This document shows positions 15,511 to 27,702 of a stretch of 64,000 nt of DNA, piece after piece. Source of the DNA: Rhodeus uyekii (taxonomy: Eukaryota; Chordata; Actinopteri; Cypriniformes; Acheilognathidae); assembly GCA_037043235.1 (NCBI GenBank), contig JAWRVZ010000112.1, positions 1,860,001 through 1,924,000 of the forward strand, given 5' to 3'. The notes below the pieces were generated by a model. That model was not told where the DNA came from. It saw nothing but the letters and a program-made list of their open reading frames with translations, and did no database searches. Position 1 is the stretch's first letter. Each line of letters begins with the position of its first letter. The position numbers and the translations under genes are program-made.

Positions 15511-15518
15511 CTCTATAC

Positions 15519-15550
<32 letters not shown>

Positions 15551-16221
15551 TACACATCTATTTAGTATATATAAAAGGCTACATATACATGCAGTGTAAC
15601 TGCAGTCTCTTTTGAAAGTGATTAGCCTATACTAATAATGCTTAATTACAGCTTTAAAATAGAAATTAAACAAAGTATTTTTTGCATTAGTGAAAACTGA
15701 CCGTTAAAAGCCAAGGATGTAATTAAACCGTAAACATTTTTATAAACTAATTACAATTTTCCAACACTTTGAGGATCAAAAAGCATAATTATAACTTATT
15801 TTTAAGTTTAAACTCTCAAAACTTTTCAAGCTAATTAACGATAAATCTTGCTAACAATATGCTAATTCAGCAAATTCTTGCCAGCAACATGCTTATTTAT
15901 GTTAAATGTTGCTAATGACTTCGGAATTCATACTAAATCTTGCTAGCAACAAGATAATTAACATTAAATCTTGCTAGCAAAATTGATCATCAATTGATTA
16001 AAGATTAAATTATGATCAAAGAACATAACGACACCTTAGTAACTGCCTAGAAACAACGCAAGGCAATAACTAACAAGAGTATATATGCTCAAGATCTAAT
16101 TCTTTCCATCTATCCATCTGTAAACTTTCAAAACTTTTTAAGCTTTTACAAATAAATTTAACTTTCAGGCTAGGCTTTCTCAAGCCAACTGAAGTTTATA
16201 TCATAAACTTCCTCTATCTAG
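13494..16221 (+). mobile_element. Helitron-like tandem unit, copy 4 (full left end)
   Basis: It starts TT then AAGTTGGCTTGAGAAAGCC directly after the CTAG of the preceding fragment. It has one left palindrome and (TTA)n, then the full ~2.7-kb unit, ending in hairpin plus CTAG at 16221. It is closer to copy 1 than to copies 2 and 3 (TCAATGC near the left end; the CGGAGTACATTACTATGG block). Confidence 0.7.
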
Positions 16222-17921
16222 TTATTATTATTCTTCTTACCTAAAATTCTCAATGCATCTCCTCCTAGAGCTTTAAAGCTACAACCACTAAACTCTGCTC
16301 AGACTTCAGACCTGTTCTGACTTGAGTTGCTATCCCTTTTCAGACTGATCAGACTTATGATTTTTGATAAAACTGAAGATTAAAGTCATAAAATCTCCAT
16401 AGACTTTCACTAATGAAGTGAAAACTGAATTTTAGATAGAGCGTCCACTCCATCTGTTGGTAACGTCACAACATTACACCTGATATATAATACATTTCAA
16501 TACAGTATGTGTGAACATGTCCATTCCAATGGGCATGCATTTTATTTTTTTAAATCCTGAAAAAAAACTTGCAGGTCTACAATCGATTTTTTACTTTAAT
16601 TAGTAAGTTAAATCTCTCTATTTTACATTCATAATATCACAAAATTACACCCCTGTCAGTGAGAGCACTGAAGTTTGAACGAATCAGAGCGCTGCAATTC
16701 AAAGCCTCAAAGCTTTTCAAAGACGCCATTACTGCTGGAGAGAGAGATCAAAATCTCCTAAAATAGATTTATGTGAGAGAGTTTATGATCAAACGGAAAT
16801 TGTTTCCGATTATCAAGTAACCGCTGCAGCGTGTTTCCTTGAAGATTTATGCACTTATATGGCCAAATTCTGACTCTCATTCGTCTTTACTCGGCAACGG
16901 AGTACATTACTATGGGGAAGGTAAGTGAAGTTTAAACGCGCGTCCTCCTGGACTCGCGCCAACGCATAACCTTCTAAGCACCTACGTTTATTTATAGCGC
17001 TCATTTATGTACTTTATTGCCGAATTCTGATTCTCGCTCGTGTGTTCATGGGGAAGACACATGTAAAAAGGCTTCCCTGAGCAGCGCGCGCGCTGACTCT
17101 CTTCAAATGCAGCGTCTAACAGTCAAAGTTATTTATAACTAATTCTTGAGTATATAGTTACATTGTGTTAATTCTTTTATCTGCTTTTAACTAAAGTCTG
17201 ACTCCTGTTCTCGAGTTCAAACGCGCTTCCTGAGCAGATTCGCTGATAGATCGATGTTTTGTGAACACTTAAACAATAAATGAAATAAGGTATTTAAAAG
17301 GATGCAAGAAAGATGGCAGATCGATTCAAACTGTAAACTGCTTGAGATTAAAAAAAACTGCATTACTCTGCTGCATTACATGAGCAGGAATTATTTAAAA
17401 AATACTAATATTTAAGTTATTTTGTTTCCCATGGAGGAAGGCTTTATACAAATATTACATTGCGTTGATTCCTTTATCTGCTATAATTGCCGTGTTGAAC
17501 TGAAGTCTGACATGGCAGATCGAGTCAATCTGAAAACTGCTTGAGATTAGAAAAAACTGCATTACTCTCCTCATTGTACTTTAGCAGGAATTATTTTAAA
17601 AATACTAATATTTAAGTTTGTTTCCCATGAAGGAAGGATTTACATATACATCTAAAAAGTATGTATTAGAGGCTCCATATACGCGCGTCCTCCCGCATTC
17701 GCGCGTCCACGCCTAAGCGCCTACGTTTATTTATAGCGCGTAAATTTATTCACACACATACATGCATATCTATCTACATCTATATTGTAAATATAAAGGG
17801 CTCCATATACATGCAGTGTAACTGCTGTCTGTTTTGAAAGTGGTAAGACTACATAAATAATGCTTAATTACATCTTTAAAATAGAAATAAAACAAAGTAT
17901 TATTCACAGTATCACAGTACC

Positions 17922-18008
<87 letters not shown>

Positions 18009-18667
18009 TCTATTTAGTATATATAAAAGGCTACATATAGTGTAACTGCAGTCTCTTTTGAAAGTGATTAGCCTATACTAATAATGCTTAATTACAGCTT
18101 TAAAATAGAAATTAAACAAAGTATTTTTCGCATTAGTGAAAACTGACCGTTAAAAGCCAAGGATGTAATTAAACCGTAAACATTTTTTTAAACTAATTAC
18201 AATTTTCCAACACTTTGGGGATCAAAAAGCATAATTATAACTTATTTTTAAGTTTAAACTCTCAAAACTTTTTAAGCTAATTAACGATAAATCTTGCTAA
18301 CAATATGCTAATTCAGCAAATTCTTGCCAGCAACATGCTTATTTATGTTAAATGTTGCTAATGACTTCAGAATTCATACTAAATCTTGCTAGCAACAAGA
18401 TAATTAACATTAAATCTTGCTAGCAAAATTGATCATCAATTGATTAAAGATTAAATTATGATCAAAGAACATAACGACACCTTAGTAACTGCCTAGAAAC
18501 AACGCAAGGCAATAACTAACAAGAGTATATATGCTCAAGATCTAATTCTTTCCATCTATCCATCTGTAAACTTTCAAAACTTTTTAAGCTTTTACAAATA
18601 AATTTAACTTTCAGGCTAGGCTTTCTCAAGCCAACTGAAGTTTATATCATAAACTTCCTCTATCTAG
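16222..18667 (+). mobile_element. Helitron-like tandem unit, copy 5
   Basis: It follows copy 4 directly, starts with a short (TTA)n without the left palindrome, and ends in hairpin plus CTAG at 18667. It is ~300 bp shorter because one AT-tract monomer is missing; a single (AT)n tract remains at about 17926-18000. The sequence right of CTAG is not part of the unit. Confidence 0.7.
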
Positions 18668-18699
18668 TTCTCTCTATTGGAGAAAGTCAATCAAATACA

Positions 18700-19180
18700 A
18701 ATTGTTTCCAGATGGTTCAAAACGCAGCTGCCAGACTTCTGACTGACAACCGGAAATTTGACCATATCTCCCTGTATTATGGTCTTTGCACGGCTGCTGG
18801 TATCTTACAGAATTGAGTTTAAAAATTTACTTTTTGTTTTTTAAAGCTCTGACTGGATCGACTCTGTGATCTTTTAAATCCAAATACATCTGTTAGACCT
18901 CTGAGCAAAAATTGTTGATTGTCTTGAGATCTAGATTAAAGTTGGGTGACTATGATTTTTCTATTGTTGAGCCAAACCTGTGCAAGAGTCTTCCGGTTTC
19001 CCTCAGATGTGTTTGAATCTGAATTTGAATCTTTCAACACAGGCTTATAACTGTCCCTAGAAAATAAGGCTCCATCACTTTTTAGTGTTTTAATCCTCTC
19101 CTCTTTGCATTGCAGTCCAAATTGTTTATACTGGATTCATTTTTATGTCTATTTTTAGCATGGTTTTGTACGACCAAACA
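18700..19180 (+). pseudogene. LINE reverse transcriptase C-terminal remnant
   Basis: The plus strand encodes QMVQNAAARLLTDNRKFDHI from 18709. This matches the conserved VQNAAARLLT-R-DHI block after the catalytic motifs of CR1/L2-type LINE reverse transcriptases. Downstream a broken frame (FKALTG..., SEQKLLIVLRSRLK, then LCKSLPVSLR) follows the family's usual C-terminal order. Stops and frameshifts show it is dead. It starts just 40 bp right of the Helitron-like array. Confidence 0.6.
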
Positions 19181-19189
19181 CAATGACCT

Positions 19190-19770
19190 CTGTTTTATTC
19201 TCAATGAGATGTAAAAATTTAAAGAAAACCAAGACCTAATATCATAACTAGTGATCTTAAGCCCGTTTTGTCATTTTTCTTCAAGAGCATGTAGATTTGG
19301 GTATCATCAGCATAAAAATGAAATGACACCCCATGCTTGGTAAAAATGGACCCCAAAGGAAGAATATATAACAAGAACAGAAAAAGAGTGCAGAGCAAGA
19401 TGAAGAAAAACCATCAATAAAAAGTTCTGTCATCAAGATAAGATTAATACCAGACAAGAGCACAAATCTTAATGCCCACACATTGTTCAAGGCGTGAAAT
19501 AAAGAGTCTACGATCAACAGTATCATACGCAGCACTTAAATCTAAAAGTCCCTTGAGTTAACAGATAGTAAAATATCATTGAAACTTTTCAAATGTACTA
19601 TTTGAGTCTAAAACAAAAACTTCAGCAGCTGTACTAAAACAGCCTTTTCGAAGGTGTTTAAAAGAAAAGATCTATTTGAAACGGGTCTGTAATTTGATCA
19701 GATGGTTGGGTCAAGATTTGATTAAGCAAGGGTTTAACAATTGCATGCTTTAGGTATGTTGGAACAGTCG
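19190..19770 (-). pseudogene. LINE reverse transcriptase catalytic-core remnant
   Basis: On the minus strand, broken frames give LLDLSAAYDTVDRR, then YILPLGSIFTKHGVSF, then HFYADDTQIYML. These are the conserved A-motif (D-x-SAAFDTVDH), the region before the YADD box, and YADD itself, in the order of CR1/L2-type LINEs. In-frame stops and small deletions interrupt it. It runs opposite to the neighbouring LINE fragment, so the two are separate insertions. Confidence 0.7.
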
Positions 19771-20272
19771 GTGTAAGAAGTGACTTAAATACAAGGCAAA
19801 AAAAACCCGAATGTTTATTTTGTTTAAACAAACTAATTTTAAAACTAAAACTAAATATTTGCCTAGTAATTAATCAAGCCTTTATCAGTTTGAAAAAGCC
19901 TAAAAATAAGTTCTGTCCAGCAGCTGTGCAATGTGTAATGCTCTCAAAAGGACATCAGGCAGAATGAGCGCTCAAAACTGCAGAAAAATGGGTCAAAAGC
20001 GAGACAGAGCAGCTCAGTGCCCCGACACCACCCTGTGGAGACCTCAGGAGCTCTGACGAAGTCAAATTAGTCACAGACTTTTAAAAAGAGGTCTGAAAAT
20101 CGGAATGGGTCTTAATGCGGGACAGAGTTACTTGCTACACACAAGAGTGAAAAACAACAACACACAACAGTCAATTTCACAGAAGAGAAGAACATTTGCT
20201 AACCCTGATCTTGTTCTAACAGGCTCTGAAAATCAAGCTCCCGCTGAAACAAAGAGAACGAGTTTTCAGAAC

Positions 20273-20274
<2 letters not shown>
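19771..20274. other. Non-coding stretch, no gene seen
   Basis: AT-rich DNA without repeats I can name. The open frame over 20105-20380 runs into a CA repeat and is not credible. Confidence 0.5.

Positions 20275-20325
<51 letters not shown>
20275..20325. repeat. (CA)n microsatellite
   Basis: About 25 CA dinucleotides without interruption. Confidence 0.95.
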
Positions 20326-20328
<3 letters not shown>

Positions 20329-21499
20329 CCAACGTCAGCATAAAGATTTGTGGACTAAGTACATTAACATTCTCTCTTAAATCAACTCAGCCTGGAAAAG
20401 CCGAAAACCTTGTGTGAAGTAACCGCCACATAGTATTATCACACTAATAGTTTATTTGGTCAATAGATATTTTTAATACCAGGAGCTGCAGTATGTATTC
20501 ACTGGAGTTATGTGTAGTTTGATGTCCTTGTAAGGAGATCCCACTGCAAATTTCGGCTCATTTCATAGTCACACGGGAAACGAAGAACTATGAGAAAATC
20601 TTCATGAGCACCAAACAGCTCTGGACACTGCACTTGACCGTGGATTAAACTATTAAATACGTATTTAAATATTAATAAATAATAATTTAATTTATTGAAT
20701 TTAATCAATTATTTATTTAAACCCTTTGAGCAAACACACATACACACACACACACTTTTTTTGTTGTTGATTGCTGCTGACTGACCTCGAGAATAAGATT
20801 GATCCATTCCAGGGTTTACACAATGAAACGTGTACAACCCAGAATTACATTTAAAGTGACATTGCGTTAACAGTTTTAAGTGTAAAGAGTAGAGATAAAG
20901 GAAAAGGCGAGGAAATGAAGTGTTGTAACTCTTCAGATGTTGTAAGTGGCACACGGCGATTGAAATCGAATGAGTCAGCCGCAACCTCTTCCTCTTTCTA
21001 GACGCTCACCTCTCACCAGATCAAACCAGATGCCTTGACAAACAATGAGTCCACAACACCACAACTAAAGCTAACATCCGCGCACAATTCCACAGTTTCT
21101 TTATCAACACGCACACATCTCTGCGCAACGAGTGCAACTGCATCAGCCTCAATACGCAGATTTGGTCATTTCAGAAAATACACAGAAAACAAATTGGTGA
21201 AGAATTTACTTTTAAACCATCTTCACTCTAGTAGAAGTACACAAACAATTACAAAGAAATAAAAAGTAACACAATGAATTACGGTACTAAAATGTTTAAG
21301 TAGAAAGACTTAAATAGCATTTTCTCATTTTCTACAGTGTAATTTACTTACGTATATATATATATATATATATATATTCAAAATGCATTAATTTAATAAA
21401 AAAATACAGTAATTTTCTGAAATACTACTATTATATAATTACTTATCTTATAATATAAAAGTTTATTTGAATAATTTAATTCAAACGTAAATTTACTCA
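20326..21499. other. Non-coding stretch with small simple repeats
   Basis: No exon is seen. It includes a short (CA)n at about 20735-20755 and an (AT)n at about 21352-21377. Confidence 0.5.
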
Positions 21500-21700
21500 T
21501 GTGATGACAAAGCTGAATCTTCAGCATCATTACACCATTCGAATATGCTGAAGCGTTTAATGCAAGAAACACTTATTATTATTATTAATAATAATAATAA
21601 TAATAATTCATATATTTGTGGAAACCATGAGGTTTATTTGAAATAGAAATCTCTTGTAATATTATGAATGCATTTACTGCCTCTTTTGATCAAATGAATG
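21500..21700. mobile_element. Cyprinid DNA-repeat fragment (AAAAGTTTGGxGTC family)
   Basis: It shares GAATCTTCAGCATCATTACACC, GTGGAAACCATGA, TTTGAAATAGAAATCTyTTGTAA and TTTTGATCAAATGAATGC-like blocks with the better copies at 26525 and 54625. It has lost both ends, and a (TTA/TAA)n expansion lies in the middle. Confidence 0.5.
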
Positions 21701-21708
21701 CTGGATAT

Positions 21709-21713
<5 letters not shown>

Positions 21714-21750
<37 letters not shown>
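21714..21750. repeat. (GA)n microsatellite
   Basis: About 18 GA dinucleotides. Confidence 0.95.
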
Positions 21751-21752
<2 letters not shown>

Positions 21753-21754
<2 letters not shown>

Positions 21755-22150
21755 AGAGTTTGCTAATAACATTGACACAAGACACTGCAGTGACTTCTGA
21801 GCTACCATGTGCCACCTCAAGTGCTGGCATTAAAAGCAGAAGCATCCTGTGCTCGTGGCTACAGCACGCATCACGTAGCAGCTTCCTCTGAGTCAATATA
21901 ACAGCCCCTCTCCTGAAGCTGAAGGGAATCAAAAGGTCACAACCTCTGGAGATAACAGGACAAATGTGAACTGTAACTGTTAGAGTTACAACAAGTCTGA
22001 GTTGGCGACTGAATAAAGAAAATGATTTGATTAGGTCAGGAAGACTAAAGGGGCCTTTTCCGGATCCACCAATTTTAAACAAGACTGACAGTGTTTCAAT
22101 TTCCTGCTGAGAGTTGAGAAACAGTGGCCATGTTGGGCTTCTTTCCCATT
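21753..22150. other. Complex non-repetitive block, function unknown
   Basis: Balanced composition and no recognisable repeat. The minus-strand frame (21753-22082, 109 residues) has no known motif and no obvious splice support, so I do not call a gene. It could be a conserved non-coding element. Confidence 0.25.
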
Positions 22151-22349
22151 AATAGTGCATGAACTCCTCACATGCCATCCCATGATCATCAGTACACTGT
22201 GTGATTCTAGTCATCATTAACTGTCCAAGTCCTGAAGCTTTCTGGATGTCTTACATTGGTACTTCTATAAAGGATCTAAAAGAGATTTTAAAATCAATTT
22301 ACCTGTGGCAATGTGCTAACCGCCCCACATTTACCATATTTACAAAACA

Positions 22350-22790
22350 CAAACATTAGTAGCAGGGCTCCAGACTGCGAACAAATGGTTGCATTTTGCT
22401 AACTTTTTTTCCTTCCGGTATGAGTAAATTTCGTTAAGAGGTCGCACTGGTGCCAGCACCCCGTTGCCCAACTGATGAGAGCTGCTGTTTCTGTTGAGGA
22501 ACATCAAACGGCAAATGAAAGTGAAACGAAACCACCCTACTCGTTTGAGCTCCTCCTACGGGTCTACGTGACACCGCTACTACACAGCGCTGGGAGATCC
22601 TGCGAGTTAGCGTTCGAATTTGCCGCAAAATGAATAACATTGCAGTGAGATCTAGTGGGAAGCAATTTGATAATAATTTGATAATTCTGAACCGAATTAT
22701 AAACTGATCTGAGTTATAAACCACAGATTTCAGATCAAAAAAAGCTAACATGTAAACCAGCAAAAACATAAAATCATGAACAAAGTTACA
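22350..22790. other. GC-richer patch with an ISRE-like motif
   Basis: The patch contains GAAAGTGAAACGAAAC (22517-22532), a good match to the interferon-stimulated response element (GAAAxxGAAAC). It starts GGCTCCAGACTGCGA, which resembles a dispersed fish repeat, so the motif may belong to a repeat. No downstream gene is identifiable. Confidence 0.3.
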
Positions 22791-23859
22791 GAAGGCTTTT
22801 TAAATCCACAAATCACCAACATTCACTACAGATTTCATTTAGCAACACTAACAATAACCATGGTATTATGGCAGAAAGTTTAAAAAAATTAAGACTTTTG
22901 AGAGTGAAATTCAAGCACTTTTCAGGGCCTTTCAAGTGATTTATACTTGTTCTATAGCATCTCAAATCTCTAAATATTTTAATAATAACAATTTATGTCA
23001 TTTTTAATATGATGATTTGTAAAACTAAAAGTTTAAAGATGCAGGAAAAGCACTTTTATCTAAAAATAGAAAAAATGACCACTATAACCAGTAGATGACA
23101 GCACTGTTTGACTTATAAGCTAAGCCCACTCCCCAATATATGGAAAAGAGTAGGAAGTCACATGAAAAACAAAAACTTTTCTTCACATTGTGACTGAATT
23201 ACTCTGTAAATTTACACAAGTAAAGAGCACTCCTTTTATAATCACTGAAGCTGTTGGTCAGTTCAGTACGATACTATAGAAGAACAATGGAATAAGGAGT
23301 AGAATATTTACATTTCCCCTAAATCAATTTTTTATTTTTGCACATTACTATTGTTAATAAGTTCATTGTATCTGCATATCAATTAAAGCTCAGTGACGCT
23401 ATTAGTACCTGCAATTATTAATGCAAAACAATAATAATTTTATTATTAAATTTACTGTACGATTAATTTTACCCCGGCCACCATCAGTAGAGCTCTCAAA
23501 TGTTAGTCTGGAGCTCTAAGTGGTCTACGAAAGTAAGAGGGAGAGAACCAATGAGAAAAGGAAGTGGTTTTATAGAAGAGTAACCGCAGCAGAGCAGCGG
23601 CCCACCAGGAACTGGCTACGTTTTGGTATTAAATCACTGCGAACAGCCCTTTAAAGCAACACGGAGCTGCTCACGTTTGTTTGGCGGTTCCAGCATGAGC
23701 CTGAGCAGAAACACTTACACTGCAAACGCACCCAAAAATCAATTAGGCAAATCGGGTGATATCAGTTCACTTTTCAAAATGAAACCAAATTTAACAAGTT
23801 AGAGTGGTTAGCCACTGGTATACACATTACTGTTAATATAGATTATTTATTTGTTATCA
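22791..23859. other. Non-coding stretch, no gene seen
   Basis: AT-rich sequence without recognisable exon, RNA gene or repeat. Confidence 0.5.
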
Positions 23860-24050
23860 TATCATTTTAATTCCATTATCACAATTATAAGCACATACTG
23901 GTTTGTAGCCCAAATAGTTATAGCGTTTACTGCACTTTTTCATTCTTCAAGGTAAATAACCTATAGCGGCGAATGAATCGGAAAGCTCACACAATCAATG
24001 AAAATAGAAAAATAAGGTGGATACTGTGTATACCGCTGTTCCAAACATAG
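23860..24050. repeat. Diverged dispersed repeat, copy A
   Basis: It shares ACTGGTxTxT, CACAATTATAA, GTTTACTGCACTTT, ATTC(T)TCAA and GAAAAATAAGGTGGATA-like blocks, in the same order and strand, with 40905-41070. The family is not recognised. Confidence 0.45.
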
Positions 24051-25299
24051 CCAATGTTTCTGCAACGGTCATGCTATATGAATCAATCCATACTGGAAAG
24101 AAACCTGCAGTGTTTTGGAAACCAGCCCAGATCCACTAGGCTACGCCACCTCCATCCCTTTTAAAAAAGACATAGCTGCTTGTTTTCTAAAAGGAGTATC
24201 AAAAGCAACAGGCTTGAGAGCCGTAGCACAGAGAACCCCCAACCTGGCATCAAGCGTGAGAAACTCCGAGATCTCCTGAGGGCAAGAAACTTAACCCAGG
24301 AGAGGGGGAGGGAGGGAGAGAGAGAATGTGCAAATGTTTGCTTTATATTTAATTATATGAGTCAAACTTCTATGTCTTCAAACGTCTATGGAGCTGGGAG
24401 GTGCTCAGCAGAAAGACATGCAACTAAATAAACTGCTGGAGATCCGAGTAAGCTGCTCTGTGCTATTAAAGACGAGAGGAAAACTCCCTTACACACACAC
24501 ACACACACAAACGGAATGAATGTCTGTCTGCTTGTCTGTTTTTAGATCTAAATCTTGCTTTCCTCTAACTTTATCCAGATGCCATGGCGGACTGGCCATG
24601 AATCATGTGACTCCTCACTCCCTCCCTCTCCTTCTGACTTCTCCTTTCTGTCTCTCTCGCTGTCTTCCCAGCAGTCTTTGTGTCTTAATGAACATCTCTG
24701 GATCTCTTGTTTTCCATCCATCTCTGCTGTTCTGTGAGACCGAGCCTCTCCAGGGCAGAAGCACATGTGTGAGCGCATTTCTGAGTGACACATTTCTGAA
24801 AATACCAGAAACTAAGGAAGAGATCTTCAAAACGTGATGGACAGATGTTGTCTATAGAGCTGTTGTCTTTGTCTTTTTTTTTTTTTCTACAACAGATGCT
24901 TTGTGGACCGTAGTAATTATAATTAGCTTAATTTAGGCTAATTAAAAAATTAAATAAAAACTTGTATAAATTGTCTGTGTGGAATAAGGAAAGGACAGGA
25001 GACAAGAGGAGACTCAAGGAGAGGAGAGCAAAACAGAGAAGACTTCACATGCTGTAAACAACTTCAGCAAGGACCTGAATAATTCTCTCAAGTAGTAAAT
25101 ACAAAAAGCATTGTCAGAGAAGAAAAGAAAACACACAAATAAGGCTAAACATCAAGATATATGAGTATAACCAGGACCAGATGGAGTCTGTGGACATGCT
25201 ACACATTCTCAGATTTTGGAGGGAAAATCTCTGGAATGAATTTAAACTTGTAAAATGCAGCAGACCAAGTACTTTACTCTTACTAGTACAATTATCAAA
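24051..25299. other. Non-coding stretch, no gene seen
   Basis: It holds a GA-rich tract (24296-24325) and a short (CA)n (24492-24510). Overlapping frames near 24520-24837 occur on both strands in a pyrimidine-rich segment, and none shows a domain. Confidence 0.5.
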
Positions 25300-25800
25300 T
25301 GAGTACAAATAAAAATGTTGTCATCATATTGTTCCAAACCTGTATGACTTTCTCTCGTCTGCAGAACACGAAAGATTTTACAGTGGAGTTCACTTCTCTC
25401 GACCTCAGTTAACTCGCCAACCCTATTATGTCGACATTTTTGAAGTGGAACCGCCAATTTTATTGTATACTGGTAAATCTCTGCTGTTAGTTGGTGCACA
25501 TATGCCTTTTGCTGTTAGCAAACATATACAGTGTATGTACATTTTCATAGCATACCGATCGCTTCAAACAAATCGCCAAATTGGCTGTTGGTTTTCTCGA
25601 TCATCGGTTATCTCGATGCTTTTTTGCAACCCCGAGGCCGTCGACATAACCAGATTCCACTGTAGTAACCAAACCGTTTTGGTTACCACATACTTCTATT
25701 ATAATTCACTCAAAATATCTTCTTTTGTGTTCCGCAGGTTTGGAACGACATGAGGGTAATTGGTGATAGAATGTTCATTTTTGGGTGACGAAACCCTGTA
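25300..25800. mobile_element. Foldback MITE of the TTTACTCACCCTCAT family, split by a Tigger-like MITE
   Basis: The left part has TTGTTCCAAACCTGTATGAC and TTCTCTCGTCTGCAGAACAC. The right part has the inverse, CTTTTGTGTTCCGCAGGTTT, GGAACGACATGAGGG and TTCATTTTTGGGTGA. These are the two arms of a very common fish foldback DNA element. Exactly between the arms sits the element at 25381-25662, which therefore inserted later. Confidence 0.65.
25381..25662. mobile_element. Tigger-like MITE (CAGTGGAGTTCAC family), 282 bp
   Basis: Inverted ends CAGTGGAGTTCAC / ...ATTCCACTG, flanked by TA (25379-25380, 25663-25664). Internal blocks (GTCGACATTTTTGAAGTGG, TGCCTTTTGCTGTTAGCAAA, CGATCATCGGTTATCTCGAT, GAGGCCGTCGACATAACC) recur in the longer relative at 54966-56618. 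No coding frame. Confidence 0.8.
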
Positions 25801-26524
25801 ATAAAAAGGGAATTTTGTGAACTATGAGGGTTCCAATTCCAATTCCGTCTGGACCTGGACACAGCAAACAGTCTCAGGACATCACTTGAAGTAACCAAAC
25901 TGAACAAACCACATCATAACACTCTTCAATCCATTAACACGCAAATAAACCACCACAAAAACACCCCAAACACAAACAGCAATGAGAGAAAAAGGCCAGT
26001 TACCAGAATGTCCATCATGGCTTGGCGGAGGGCAGCCTACTAGTCTTAAAATCCTCAATGCTGTTAAATGCCTGGACACATGCATGTCATCCCCCCGCAG
26101 GCCGCGGACCTCTCCTTCACACACAAACACATGTAACACAGGCCGGAACGCACAGGAACACACAAACGGGGCAACAGTGAGACACAGACACACACAAATA
26201 GGGAGAGAGAATGGTGAGGGAGAAAAGAGAGAAAGACTTTATATTAGTCACATCAAGCAAATGCTCACAATTAAATCTATGACTGTGTTTTATCAACTAA
26301 GTTAAAGACAGGCATGTTCATTTTAATCGTCTGCTAAAATGAGCATATGGTGGCAGAAACGTTAGGTTTTTAAATAATTGATAAGGGAGAGATTAAAATA
26401 TAAACATCTGCAAACAAATTAGCATTGTGTGAGATTTAACAGGAAATAATACACATCCATCCTTCCTTTTATGAACTGCTTGTCGCATGTCCATTCCTGC
26501 CAGCCAAACTCCTCCTCCGCACTT
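25801..26524. other. Non-coding stretch, no gene seen
   Basis: CA-rich at 25930-26200, with small GA runs. The open frames on both strands at 25882-26305 are biased by the CA content and show no domain. Confidence 0.5.
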
Positions 26525-26960
26525 ACACAACAGTTCAAAAGTTTGGAGTCGGTAAGATTTTTCAATGTTTTTCAAAGTCTCTAAGAGTCACCAGTGGTGC
26601 ATTTATTTGATGCCGTGATAACATCGTTAAAATAACCGTTCATTTTGTTTTAATATCTATTTGAATACATTTTACAATGTAATGTATTCCTATGATGGCA
26701 CAGCTGATACTCCAGTCTTCAGTGTCACATAATCCTTCTGAAATCATGATTTGATGCTCAAGAAATTTCCTATTATAAGCAATAGTGAAAAAAAGTTTTG
26801 TGGAAACCGTGATGCACTTATTCAGGATTCTTTGATGAATAAAAAGCATTTATTTGAAATGGAAAACTTTTGTAATATTGTACACATTCCTGTCACTTTT
26901 CAGGTAACTGAAAGCATCCTTGCTGTACACAAGTTTTTTATTCAGATATGTTCAGATTTG
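26525..26960. mobile_element. Cyprinid DNA repeat, nearly complete (AAAAGTTTGGAGTC family)
   Basis: It begins TTCAAAAGTTTGGAGTCGGTAA and carries the family's blocks: CTGATACTCCAGTCTTCAGTGTCACATAATCC, GTGGAAACCGTGATGC, TTCTTTGATGAATA and GCATTTATTTGAAATGGAAA. Related copies are at 21500 and 54625. It is non-coding. Confidence 0.6.
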
Positions 26961-27600
26961 TTATGACCGTGTCAAGAAGCTTCCTCATATTCACTGTGAA
27001 CAAACAAAGTGCTTGCAACTGGAAGCTCATGTCAGGGTTTTGTCACTCAAGTTCTGTCTTGCAGAAGAAATTCCCTATTCGTTGAATGAGTAATTTAATC
27101 CAAACAGATCATCAGATCAAATCATTAATTTGAAAACTTTCTGTGATACATAATTTCAGAAATAGTGTTTGTCATTAATGTTAACCAATCAAAAAAAGAA
27201 AAGTGTGTGTAAGGGGGGGGGGTTCAGTGCTCTTGACTGAATATCTTTAATGATTTTAATTGTAAGGATTAATCTGTATTTAATTTATACAATGAAGACT
27301 ATCCATTTGATTACTTTATTCACTTTCTCTAACATTTTTGTACCCACATAACTACCGTTAGACCTAAGTGAAAAACTTTAACCACTGCTTTTTTCTGATT
27401 GAAAGATACTGATTGTATCTTTATTCTATTGTATTTATTTGTGCGACTGTTTGCAATTAGTTTAATTTAACGGTATACCTGTTTATTTTGTAAATTCAGT
27501 TCAAAGTTTGAAATCAATCTTCCTCAGATTATTTAGCCTACATGTTTATCTTAATTTGGCATGATGGGATAAAAGGGCTCCTGGATTTGCGAATTTCCAT
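26961..27600. other. Non-coding stretch, no gene seen
   Basis: AT-rich, with a short poly-G run near 27214-27222. No gene or repeat recognised. Confidence 0.5.
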
Positions 27601-27702
27601 TACCGTATTTCCCGCACCATAAGGCGCACTGGATTATAAGGTGCACGTCTATAAGAAAATGTAGGTCTTTTAGGTGCGCCTTATAGTGCGGAAAATACGG
27701 TA
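27601..27702. mobile_element. Tiny palindromic MITE, 102 bp
   Basis: It begins TACCGTATTTCCCGCACCAT and ends with the inverse TAGTGCGGAAAATACGGTA. The GGCGCAC / GTGCGCC blocks also mirror each other, so nearly the whole element folds back. The flanking TA fits a Tc1/mariner-type target. TACCGTATTTTCCGCACTAT termini occur widely in vertebrate MITEs. Confidence 0.8.

Noticed and set aside
21753..22082. 109-residue minus-strand frame
   Set aside because: No motif and no splice context; better explained as a complex non-coding block.
24520..24837. Overlapping frames on both strands
   Set aside because: Pyrimidine-rich low-complexity DNA opens several frames at once.
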